This document shows positions 22,801 through 34,800 of a stretch of 64,000 nucleotides of DNA, one piece after another. The DNA comes from Acheta domesticus (taxonomy: Eukaryota > Arthropoda > Insecta > Orthoptera > Gryllidae). The first letter of the stretch is position 1. Every line of letters starts with the position of its first letter. The position numbers and the translations under genes are program-made. Below the pieces are notes generated by a model, which saw only the letters and a program-made list of their open reading frames with translations, ran no database searches and was not told the DNA's origin. Where the stretch lies: positions 33,630,540 to 33,694,539 of the forward strand of contig JAHLJT010009419.1 in assembly GCA_031308135.1 (NCBI GenBank), written 5' to 3'.

Positions 22801-25800
22801 AGTAACGTTGTGAGAGATTTTTCAAAAAACTTAAAAACTTAGAAATACTGACCCAAATGTTCTACTGAAAGATTCCAATATAATGAGAGAGATGGTTTGT
22901 GGCGAGCAGACCTTACTTTAAATGTATGAAATTAATTTTGTGCAAAATAAAATATGGCAGTTATTTGTTAGGAGCAATATTTAAATGCATATCATTACAG
23001 TAACTAGTGGTGCTACAGAATGGCACAGACTTTCCCGTATTAGCTTTCTATTTTCTTGGGTCATCGCTAGTTATTCGTAATTGCCACATACTCTTTCTTG
23101 CCAGCTGTCATCTATCACTGCCAAAAGTACATTTTTTTGTCATTTTCTTAATTTTTCGGTTTCCTATTGGTAGAACAGAAACATTAATTTTAGAATATTA
23201 AAGAACACAAAAACCTAGCCGTAAATGGCAATTTTCTTTTAAATATTATGTGCAGTTTAAGAGAAAATGGCGTTTTAGCACTACTAAAAATGCGAAATTT
23301 GAAGCTCATTTTCACAGAAAATTTTTGAGTTTTCGAAATACTTTATTTGAAGTTATTTGAAGCACATACACTCACAAATATAATAATCTTTACAAATTGC
23401 GGATAATGTGCATATTAAAGATGTGAGAGATCTTTAAAAAAAATTACATTTATATAATTTTTGAAAAAAACAAAAAAAAAATAACTCAAAATAAACTTTA
23501 CGCCATACTAAAGAGAGTAATTATCACTATTCGTTACAAAAGTTTGAAGAAACAATTTGCAGCCATACATGAGAAAATGGCGTTTGAGCGTTTCTGAAAA
23601 TGCGAAAGTTTGAGCTACTTTTCACAAAAAACGGTTGTGTTTTCGAGAAACTTTACTTGACATTATTTAAAGCATATATACTTGTAAATATAATAATGTG
23701 AAAAAATCGCCGATAATGTAAATATTAACGACGTGAGAGACAAGTAAAAACATTTACATTTTTGTAATTTTTGATAAAACCAACCCATAGAAAAATATGG
23801 ATTTTATGTCATTGATAGAGTACATTTACCACTATCCCTACAAAAAGTTTAAAGAAAAAAATTGGAGCTGTTTTTGAGAAAATCTTGTTTTTGTAATTTT
23901 TTAAAATTGCACATATTGTACGCAATATTGCACGAAAACTACCAAAATTGTGAAAAACATTTACATGACCTTTATTAAAGAACTCAATATGCAGAACAAA
24001 TTTTATTTGAAGAAAAAATCTCTATCTTCAATTTTGTAGTGGGAGAAAGACGCCGAAAAAAATTCTAACTTTCACAATTTTCGAAAATTTAGAGCTGTAC
24101 GTGAAAATCGGACCTATGCCATGTTAAAAAGTGTATTTTACTCTATTCATACAAGAAATTTAAAGAAAAAATTTGGAGCCGTTTTTGAGAAAATTTTGAA
24201 AATCCTCGGGGGGCTTCATATAAAGTACCCCCAAATTTTGAAGAATCTTTTTCAAAATCTCAAAGCTTTGACTAGGATCAGATCGACCGGGGAATATCCA
24301 TTTTGGAAGAAATCGTACGTATGGTTTGGGCTCTAGCAGTGTTCACAGACGGACAGACGGACGATTTCCTTTCAATTGGGTTTTCGGTATCAAAGATCTA
24401 GAAAACAGGGTTTCTGGCTACACCACGTGTTAGGGGATTTTGTTTTCTTAATTTAGCAACTGGTTTTATCCACTTATTCGTTTTCACGGCCCGGCAATTA
24501 ATTTTTTTCCGCCGAAAATTGGCCATTTTTTCGTGCAGCATCACATAACTTTCCCTATACTACGTATATCACTCCGTGTATACATACGTATACGGGAAAG
24601 TAAAAACAGTATAATATATATAAAAACAACGATTTTTATACCTAGCAATAAGTTTAAGATATTGGAAACAGATTGTTTTGATTTATTAACGTAAAAGAAC
24701 AGTAAAATATCTGCATGTGACACATGGGAAGAAATATAATATGCGTACGTTTTCTTGAGCTCCATTCCAATATTTTACTATTCTAAATAGCAAAAAAAGA
24801 AATTGGACGATAACTTTGAATTTATTTTTTGTTGAAATTTCAAAAAACGTCGTATTTTTGTTGTTTTGAAAACACCTAGAAATATTCCTGTGCAACAAAA
24901 GCACTGAAAAGGTGTGTTAATAAGTGTACAATCTCAGACGTTTCTAATACACAACTCAAAAATTCATCTAAACCAGCCGAAGTTTGATTTTTTAGTTTAC
25001 AGACGATTCTGAGGATTTCACCGGCAGGTTTTGAAAGCTTAATTAGTAGTACCATATTTAGTAGTTAAGTGTTTCGTTTGTAATCCGAAACAACTTCTAC
25101 CAGTACCGAATGCTCACTACACAAATATTCATGTTTATTACCACACGAAAAGTTACACCTCCGTTATGCCTTCAGTAGCAGACCCGCGACTGCTATGACC
25201 GAAACAGAAAGTTACCATTGGCCATTATCCCTTTTGAGAATGTCCTATTTCAACTGAACGGAGAAAAGAGAGGACAGACAAAGTGTAAGTCAATAGTGGA
25301 TGGCAGGGAAAACTCCTCAATATTGATATGAAATCACCTAAATTTCTGTTCTTAGAATCGAGGAGTTTGGACTCGTTCGTTTAATGCAGGGATTCTCAAT
25401 TTCATCGAGTCGCTATTAAGAGATGTGTTTGCTTCATCGGCTTGTTTTCTATATAATCTACAGCACACATAACCAAGACACAAAGAATTCCACGTAAGTG
25501 CCTTCAATATAACAATTTCCTACACCAATATTCTGGTAAATATATCAATTTACAATAATCGAAAACGCTTCCGCTTTTGAGTGGCTGAGTTTCAAATCTT
25601 CTTTTTAATGGAATATTTACAAAATCTTTTTTGACCATAACATATCCAAGTGCGTATGCGCTGAGTATATTTTATGCGATAAAGTATAGTATAATTGTGA
25701 ATGCGTAGTGATAATATCTTGAGTTTTCTGGACATACTAACGTCCGTGGATGAACGATGGATCAGAAAAGAGAGAGAATTTGTAATTTATTATTGAAGGT

Positions 25801-28800
25801 CTGTGCTTTATATCAGAAAAAATTAATGAATTCCATTAATTTTTTGTAATCAAAGGGATCTTGATTACCGCTCAGGTGACGCTTCACATTAGGCTATTGC
25901 TCCCTAATCGACCCCATGATGATCACAACCCCTTCACAAACTCATCCATCCCTCACGGGGTCTAAACCAAACCTGTTTTAAAGAGAGAATGTGTCAATTG
26001 TTGAGAGCCCTGGCGACGCCTGAGCTGCCCATGCGTTGCAGGTGGATGCCAACGTGATCCTGACGGACTGGGGCCCCGGGGCGTCGGGGGCGCTCAAGTA
26101 CATGACGGCCGCGGCCAACACACGCGTCGTCGCCGCGGAGGCTGCCAGGTGAGGAATCGCACAACAACCTGGAGCCAGAAGAAACACAACCTGGCAAAGG
26201 CATCACGACGAAACGATAGACATAGGTTTTCTTTACAGGGGACCGCTAATATGGCTGTAGTTAGGTGTCGACTTGTAGGGGCGCGTAATTGTTTAAACAT
26301 CAAAATGTTACGTTCTTGGAGTACCAAGATAAATCATGATTACACAGTCCAGTCAGATTAATGTGACCACCGCCTATGTTTGACGTAAACGTGCAATAAC
26401 CCCTCACATACGGCAAGTGGGTCAAGGGTGGAAGCATTTCCGCAAAGGCTAGGGTTGCAAAGTGTTCGCGGGCCGCAGAATTTAAAGCTTTCCCTGCATG
26501 GCAAAACCACGATATCCAAAACCGGCGCCGAGGCTGTGGCGCACCACAGGACATAAATGACAGGGGAGAACGATGGCTGCGGCGATGTGCACGGGCGGAG
26601 GCATGAAACTGTACAGCATTTGACAGCCCACATAAACCACGTGGCTACCAACAACGTCGCCGAAAAAACCGTTCAGCGAACGTTGTTGCGTATGGGGCTG
26701 CGTAGCAGGCGCCTGGTTCATGCTCTCGTGCAGATTGCTGTCCATCGGCGAAGAAGGCTGGAATTTGCACGTCTTTACCGCATCTGTACGTCCACTGAGT
26801 GGCGACAGGTGGCCTTTTCAGATGAATTACGTTTTCGGATTCATCGGACAGTCACTGGAATATACAGTGTGAAAAGTATGAACAAAAAACCCTGCAACAA
26901 TAACCGGACTGGTCCAGCCCGTAAGAGGTAGCGTGATGGCGTAGAGAATGTTTTCGTGGCATTCCATGGGCGATCTACGGTAGTTATTCTGGAAGACCTA
27001 ATTTATCTCGTAATAATACTGGAAGATATAATGGATCAACATACGAATACACTCATCCTTGGGGACTAATCCCGCCCTATACGTAGATCGTTTTTCCCCA
27101 ATGCCACAGACGGACGAACAGACAGACGGACGAACAGACAGACAGAATAAGATCGAGCTTTTAGTTGTCGCATCGGTTGAGAAAACATCAGATTTGCCAT
27201 CAGAAAGCCCAAATTGTAGACTAAAACAACAACATACTAAATGTATCAGAATTTAACTCTGTTCGTGTTCAAGTACCTTTGGCATCCGGCAAGATTTGGT
27301 ATCTTTGGGAAAATATCCGGTATAAAAAGACAGCTCTGTCGCGGTAATTGGTAATGAACTATGCGTCTCTTATGCTTTTATCCTTAAGTTAAAAATAGAG
27401 GCAGGTTATTTTGGAGTCAAATGTGGCGAAACAAAGTGCATGACTTGCACAAACGTGTTTGATTTAACTTTAAACAGTGTATGATCATGTACTAATGTGC
27501 ACTTTCAAAATAAATGGTTTTGTGTGCAAAGATTGCGAAAGAGGGACGAAATAGTGGGAGAGGCTAAATTTAGATGCAGTTGGGTGATTTAGATGCAAGG
27601 CAAGTTTCTGAAATGCATTCTATTGGGTTATATAATATGTTAGAAATAAATCCGGTCCTTCACCATTACCTTAGAGTACTTTAAACGTTCTTTATAATGC
27701 ATATATACTCGACATAATCTAGTAAATGAGAAAGGAGTATGATCCGGATTTAAAGAACATATCTGCATATGCAAGACATTTATTTGAAGGGAATTATTTG
27801 TAAAATAATTGAATATGGATGTAATATTTAATTGTATGAACGAATAAGTATAATATCTTGTAATTATATATTAAAAATGTCTCTCTTAACAGGCTTATTC
27901 AGCAGATGGTTAAGGATTGCAATGTGAAGCCGGAGAACATCCATCTGATAGGTCATAGTCTGGGGGCACAGATCTCAGGATATATTGGCAAAGCAGTCAA
28001 AAACATTGGAAAAATAACAGGTAAGATAAGGACTCAATGAGAGGAATTATACATTAGCAAGGCGAAGGATTAAAAATCGTATTTTTATTGCTGTGAAGAT
28101 AGCAACAATGAAACAAAGTATTTCAATGAACGAGTAATTTCGTTAAAAACTCTCACAAAATCATTTAAGGACTAGAAAGCTGATATTCAGGAATAATTAG
28201 AAACCAGAATCCTCTTTTTTTTTGAATTCTATTCTATAATATTCTGACAGCTCTTTTAGCACCGTAAATAATTAATTCAAAATCAAGTTAATTTCTTTGA
28301 AATTCTCTTAATAAAGATACTACAATACAGAAGATTACGAAGGGAAATTTTTCGGTATACTAGTTGTAGTAAATGTAAAACACTATGGCAAGTTAAAAAA
28401 AACACTACTGTAAGATGCATTCGCTCTCAGATATATGTAAGTTAATCAGATGTAATAACACCACAATATAATACAAAAAATGTAATTGTAGAAGATATAA
28501 TGCGAGGCGTGTGTGTTGGCAGCGCTGGACCCCGCGCAGCCAGCGTTTGAAGGCTTCAACCCAAAGGTTCGATTGCACATTAGCGATGCCACCTTCGTCG
28601 AAGTGGTGCACACCGATGGCAAGCCCACCATCCCCCTCTTCGGATTGGGCGTGATAACACCACATGGTTAGTACTCTCTTTGCAGACCTGTGCAAAACGC
28701 TGTGCTATCCATATTTATACTATAACGCTGTATTTGAATGTTATTAGACTTTGTTCAATGTTCTAAACATGTTTCTTAATACAATGGCTGGAAGCATTGC

Positions 28801-31800
28801 ATTATTTTATGAAAACATTTTTAGACATGTTGTAAAGAGCAGTCGCATCTTCCAGACACCGTTTAATTTTACTAATTTTGTGAATTTCAAATTCTGCTTC
28901 ATGTGTTGCAGGAGATGTAGACTATTATGTAAATGGTGGTGCCAGTCAACCCGGTTGTCTCATACCTAAAACTATACCCCCTCTCACGTCTTTAACAGAT
29001 TTCTTAAATCTCCAGCTCTCAGGTAAGAACACATAACTAAAAAAAATATTTTCAACAAAATTATACCAGAGTGATGGGGGATAGAAAGTGGCAAATCTTG
29101 ATCTCTGTTCATTTTATTCTTGCTTTTTGTTTTTTTGCTATCTCACCTTTCTTCCCCATTATTCATCTTACCTGACTTTGGAAATGATGTTCCTTCGTCG
29201 TTCACACGTTGAAACCTAAAGACGTCGTTAGTAATAGCTTTCCATTTATTTCCTAGTGATTGAGGGCATCGTGGCATGCCCGCACGGACGCTCCACGGAG
29301 TTGTACATCGAGGCGATTCGCCTGAGCAACTGTACCTTCTGGGGCCACCCAGGCACCGTTGTGGACACCGCCTTGAGGTAGGTAAGCGCGCACTCACCCT
29401 ATTACCAGTCCCACTCCTCCCGCAGAAGGGAATCATGACCTCGGAGGCGGACATGGTTTCTAGTGGAGAGTTGCAGACGACCACCCGCACGCTGAGTTTC
29501 ACGGCGTCACTCACGTCGTTAGCTTCAAGGTGGAGGCAATGAGTAGGTGATGCGAACTGGTGGGTACGCCTGGGAACCCACTAGTTAAGACCCTGGCGCG
29601 TTGATCTTTGAGCGGGATTGGGCGAGGGGCTTCTTCGTATTGACCGGATCCCACATATTGAAGTCCAAACTGGCACCACAAAACATTTCAAAACAGGTCT
29701 CCTAGGTTCTGTCGGTACTCACGTCGATAGCATAAAAATGATTGCAGTAAGAAGACGAGAAGGGGCTCCAAGACGCTTGGACCTTACCTCGGGTGGCCCT
29801 CTTTTGGGCTCTTGGCTTCATCGTGGCAGTAGCATAGAGGAAGACTGTTCTGGACGGTTTGTGAGTGGCACATTGTTTCGACTTCTGCATCGGCCGGGAA
29901 AACTCAGAGCTGGCAGGGCGGCCCGACCCGGCCATTGAATGGGGAAGATTACCGAGAGGGTATACTGCGTTCTGGTGCGATCCAAATACCAGCCTGTCGG
30001 CGTCCTTGTGCGCCAGTGGGGGGGGGGGTGAGGATAGATGATAACGCCTATATGGCCACCCCGGTGTCACTTCCCGTTGGTAACACACAAGTGTGAGGTA
30101 GGCGCACGACAGATAGACCCAATTCTCACATCAATCTACTGTTTATTTTTTCACATATACAAAAATGTCTAAATTTCATCCAATAATAAATGCAAAATCC
30201 GGCACTTACAGCGGGACAAGATACAAAACTCCCTTCGAATGCGCATGCGCGAGGAGGGGTGACTCCCACCGTCAACCGCTCACTTCCCCTGAAAATATCT
30301 CTCTCTCACTCGCTCTGCGCGCCAGCCGGCGGGGCTGGGCGAGGGTGGGGGGTCTGAACGCACAGACACGCTGCTGGGTTCCTGGGTCCAACGCGCAGCA
30401 GTAAAAGTGTCAGCTCTCCAAATCAAAACAATTTCAGCTGTTTATGCACAAACGCTGACACTTAGTATATTCAGATTCGGGAAAAGAAAATACGTATAGG
30501 AAGCATCGCCCCTGGTCCTCAGTCCTGTCCCTTTAGTCTTTGAGTGCTGTGCAGTGTGGCGTGTCTTAGCATAGGTCTGATTTCAAGTGAAGTTCACAGG
30601 CGTAATATTGTGTGTATTTGTTTCTAACACTAGGACAACCGTTAGCAGGTAATATAACCTGAACATCAAGCTCCCTCATTATCCAGATCTCAATTCCCTC
30701 GAATTAGTTTGGAGTTCCATTAAGAATCGTGTTACTAAAGAAAGCGTCGGCACCTCTCTATGAATTAAAGAAAATGAATGCCAAATATTATTTTCTGAAT
30801 ATTGCCCAAATCAATGGAAGAAGTGTTGTGAACACGTTAAGGAAATCGAGGAAGAATATATGAAAACAGACATGACGACGGACGCAAAAGAAGACAAAAC
30901 TATCGTTTTTTAGTGGGGCGGTTCCTCTGAGGACGACATTGACGTTACACAGCAAAGGCTGCAGTGACATTGATGACTTATGCGATGGTGTAACGGCTAG
31001 CGTACCGGACTGTTATACCCAAGTTCGCGGATTCAAACCCGATCGAAGCCACGGATTTTTAGGGGCGAAAAAATCCTTCGTACGCCTTCCTTCGGAGGAG
31101 AAGTAAAGCCGGCTGTCCCATGTTAGTAGATTTACTGCATGTAAAATATCCTCAAGCCTCTGAGCAAAATTCAAAATCGCCTGTTTCGTCGCCCAAGGAA
31201 TACCTTCTTTCTCCGCTAGTTGGTGAAAGGAGCGTAGCGAAATTTGCGTGGTCAGACGGAAGAGCAAGCCTCGTGGCCTGAGTCTCGCCACGTAAAATAA
31301 GGCATTAATTCAATTCAATAGTGACGTCACTGTCGCGAAATATAACCTCCTGATTGGTTGGCAGCGAAACAGCTGATTCCTGTCAGGGACAAAGTTACGA
31401 AAATTGCAGTTAAGGCGCTTGGCGAGTGACTGCGTGCTATAGACGCGTGATGTCGTCCGCCTGCAGATCAGAGGTGAGAGGTCGCGACGAGCAGACGATC
31501 ACTGGGAGCGATCACGTTTTTACGCCTACGATTTATAAGTATAGCCGAGAGTAGCATTTTTCCAGTACCGAAACATTCAACACGTGACCGTTGCTCTCGC
31601 ACATGACGGTGCAGCAGTTAGGCTAGCATGCTGCACTAATCACAGTAGGAACTATACTGACAGTCACACTGTTTCAGCCTGAGTATTTGACTAAAACCAC
31701 CACGCAATATGTTATAGCATTTCACAGTTGCGGAACAAACCAAGTTCAGGAATACCACAAATCATGAATAACTAGAACGCAACAGTTTAAATGCCGCGGA

Positions 31801-34800
31801 AGCGGATATTATGTTCCACAATAGAAATTGGGAGTTGTAAAAACAACACAAGAAAATGATTGTTCATGCTAGAAGCGTAACACAATTTTTTCAATTAGCA
31901 TCAGCTCAGCATGTTGCAGTTCACAGAACATAGTGATATAGAAAGTTCACCATTTCCACGTATTAACTGGAATATGGTAATTCGGAAGCAATGCACAAGT
32001 GATGTGGCTCACAGCGGCACCAACGCGCGACTGAGTAAGATGTAATCACATTCAGTTCATGCTGGAAGCGAAACACATGTTCATAACTAGTATGAGCTCA
32101 ACATGTAGTGATTCACAATATATTGCGATATAGAAAGTTCATCATTACCACATATTAACAGGAAAATGAGTTTCGTGGAGAGACGCAGAAACGTGTAGAT
32201 CAGGGCGTCAACAGAGCCCCAAATGACTATTGCTACGATTCGTGAATGTTGTTTGGCCGGGCGGACTGTCGCTGAGAGGTGAAGGGAAGCGAGTTTTCCA
32301 TGGCCCCGTCTGAATGCGACGCAATGTCCCGCAATGTTCGAAAGGCACAGAACATAGTTTATGGAATATACAATGTAAAATGTACCCGACTCGTGGCCAA
32401 GAGTGTGCAATTATAATGTATAAATTAAAATGTTAAGAATTGCAGCGAGTTAAAAAGACGTATTGACGTCAGTTATCGCCACTGCGTCACAGTAAATACG
32501 TTGCCGTTTCTCGCAGTATCGCGTCGAATGTGATGCTGCTGCGGTACCTGACGCCAACCAAGGAGGACTGCACGGCCAAGAGCTGCTCGCCGCTGCAGCT
32601 CTACAACGAGCGACTGCCCGCGCGGGGCTCCTTCGTCATCGCCACCACTGGCACACAGCCCTTCTGCAGTGAGTATAAACGGCGATTTTTATAACAGTGC
32701 CCTTGGCAGCTGTTGACGGTTTCATCCAATCGAGAGCTTAAACGGCATCATAGTGACATCACTGTGGTGACGTTCAAGCTCCCGATTGGATGAAACCGTC
32801 AACAGATGATACCTGCCGCCAGGGGAACGGTTAGAAAAATTGCACTGTAGTGATCCGCTCCTCGCTGAGCAGTACTCTATTAAAAGACATAAACGCAAAA
32901 TTGCTCTATTCTTTTGTTTTTTCAAAAATGTAATTTTTTAATTGTCTCTCACGACGTTAATATTAACATTAGCGGCGATTTGTTGACATTAATATATTAA
33001 TGCGTACATGTGCTTTAACTGCTGTCTTTAAATACTTCTCGAAAACTCAACCGTTTTCTGTGTAAACTAGCTCAAAATTCCGCATTTTCAAAAACCCTCG
33101 AACGCTATTTTCTCATAAATGGCTCCAAATTTTTTTCTCCAAACATTTCGAACGGATAGTGCAAATGGCATTTTTTAATATGATTTAAATATATTTTTTT
33201 AAATTTACACAAATGTAATTTTTTTTTGAAAAATCTCTCACATCTCACTCACAAAAATCTCATCATTACTAGCAATTTATAAACATGACTATCTTCGTGG
33301 GTGTAAGTGCTTTAAATTACTTTGAAGGTTTTTGAAAACTCAAAAATATTCTGTGAAAAAGAGCTTCAAATTTCGCATTTTTAGTAGCGCTTAAACGCCA
33401 TTTTCTTAAAAACGGCTACAAATTTTTAAAAGAAAATTGCCATTTAGGACGAGATTTTTATGTTATTTAATATTCTATAGTTAATATTTCCGTTCTACCA
33501 TTTTGAAACCTAAAAATTGAGAAAATGTAAAAAAAATGTACTGTAGGCAGCGATATATGACATTTTGCTTTATTGTCCAACGATTGACCGACGGATCGAT
33601 ACATCCCGCCTCCTGAGGCAGTTGAATCGCACTAAGGAGATGATAAATGACGTCGTAGGCTTCCGCGGCTGGACAATATCATCCACAAGGAGATTATAAT
33701 TAAAATCGATAAAGAAAATTGATAAATTGTTTGTTAATCATTGCTCTGTTTTGTTACACCGTACTCATTTTTAATTAATATTTGTCTTAATTTTATGAGA
33801 TGGATAGTCGTATTAATAAGCCTTTTTTAGCTGCCAAAACGCAGCCTCAAAGGCAATTTCAATTTAGTATCGGTGTTTAGCGTTAGTGTATTTTAATTTT
33901 TTAGATTTTTTTCTTACTATATTTTATTTTTTAAATTATTATTATCATTTTTTGATTATTAAATGAGCCATTTTATCTCAATGAAATTAAATTTATTTAT
34001 TTTATAAAAGGAAACAGACAACAGTAAATTAATCTAGGTAGAGAAAACGAGGGGGTATTTTAAAACTAATCTATATTTAATATTCTAACATTGTACAAAA
34101 GGGATTAGCAATACTCAAAGGAAATACGCAAAGGAAGTGCGACAGTGTAGCATGGAAGTGATAGAAACAATTGGAACAAGAAACGATTAGTAGAAGAGAA
34201 TTATTGAGGATGGATAAACTTTGAGATGGTTGTGAGCCGTAAGCAGCGAGAAATGTGTAAGAACGAACAAAGTTAGTTGTCGTGAAGAGGTACGTGAGTG
34301 AGTAGATCGCGGTAGATCGTCAGAAAAATCTATGACAAGTTGAAAAAGTTTACTGAAGGTAGAAATGAACAAATCGTGAATCGAAAGAGAGTTGAAGTTA
34401 AAAACTACGTATGCTGTCAGAGTCATAAACATTTAATCGGATGTTAGAGATTAGAGAAACAGAACATTCATTTTACGTGTGTGAGGAGATGAATGGACGC
34501 AGTTGCGACCGAAAATAAGTGTTCGGGAATCCAACGCGACAGCGGTCAAACATGACGAAGGAATTTTAAAAGGGAAAGTAATACGTAATTAAGGAGTTAT
34601 TGAGAACTTCCTAATTAGATGTACAGGCCAAGGTTATCACAGGATTTTAAAACAATTAGTAAATTAATTAATTAAGGAATAAATAAAAAATGGTCACAGT
34701 AGAAAGATTTTAAATTAAAAAAATAGAACGCATCGGAACATGTGTGAATAAGAATATTTGTAAATACGTGTGTGAATATAAGAATTTATTGGATTACATA

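Larger units (their letters stand above)
21922..26041. other. Intron 3 of lipase copy 1
   Basis: Contains SINE-A (21985-22435) and repeat A (22408-24605). 24605-26041 matches 60600-62007 in copy 2 (shared gttttgaaaacacctagaaa-, gattctgaggatttcaccgg and ctcatccatccctcacgggg blocks) and shows no gene. Confidence 0.65.
26149..27892. other. Intron 4 of lipase copy 1
   Basis: First ~195 bases match copy 2 closely. A Tc1-like remnant occupies 26344-27060, followed by a short gacagacggacgaaca simple repeat at 27105-27145. 27150-27892 is AT-rich with nothing recognised. Confidence 0.6.
29378..32516. other. Intron 8 of lipase copy 1
   Basis: Filled with mobile DNA debris: a DDE transposase tail (30660-30975), SINE-C (30982-31318) and a short tandem duplication (31862-32185). 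29540-30120 and 30170-30420 are unusually GC-rich for an intron here, with a (G)10 run at 30018-30028; I do not recognise them. They may be retroelement fragments. Confidence 0.5.

Noticed and set aside
26042..26148. Assembly duplication as the explanation for identical exon 4 copies
   Set aside because: Flanking introns differ by many substitutions and by unique insertions (LINE, microsatellite in copy 2 only), so these are two real loci; a local mis-join cannot be fully excluded.
30982..31060. tRNA gene at the head of SINE-C (and similar heads at 843, 3270-3357, 22000, 53000)
   Set aside because: Boxes A and B are present, but stems are imperfect and each is continuous with a non-tRNA SINE body, so they are SINE heads.
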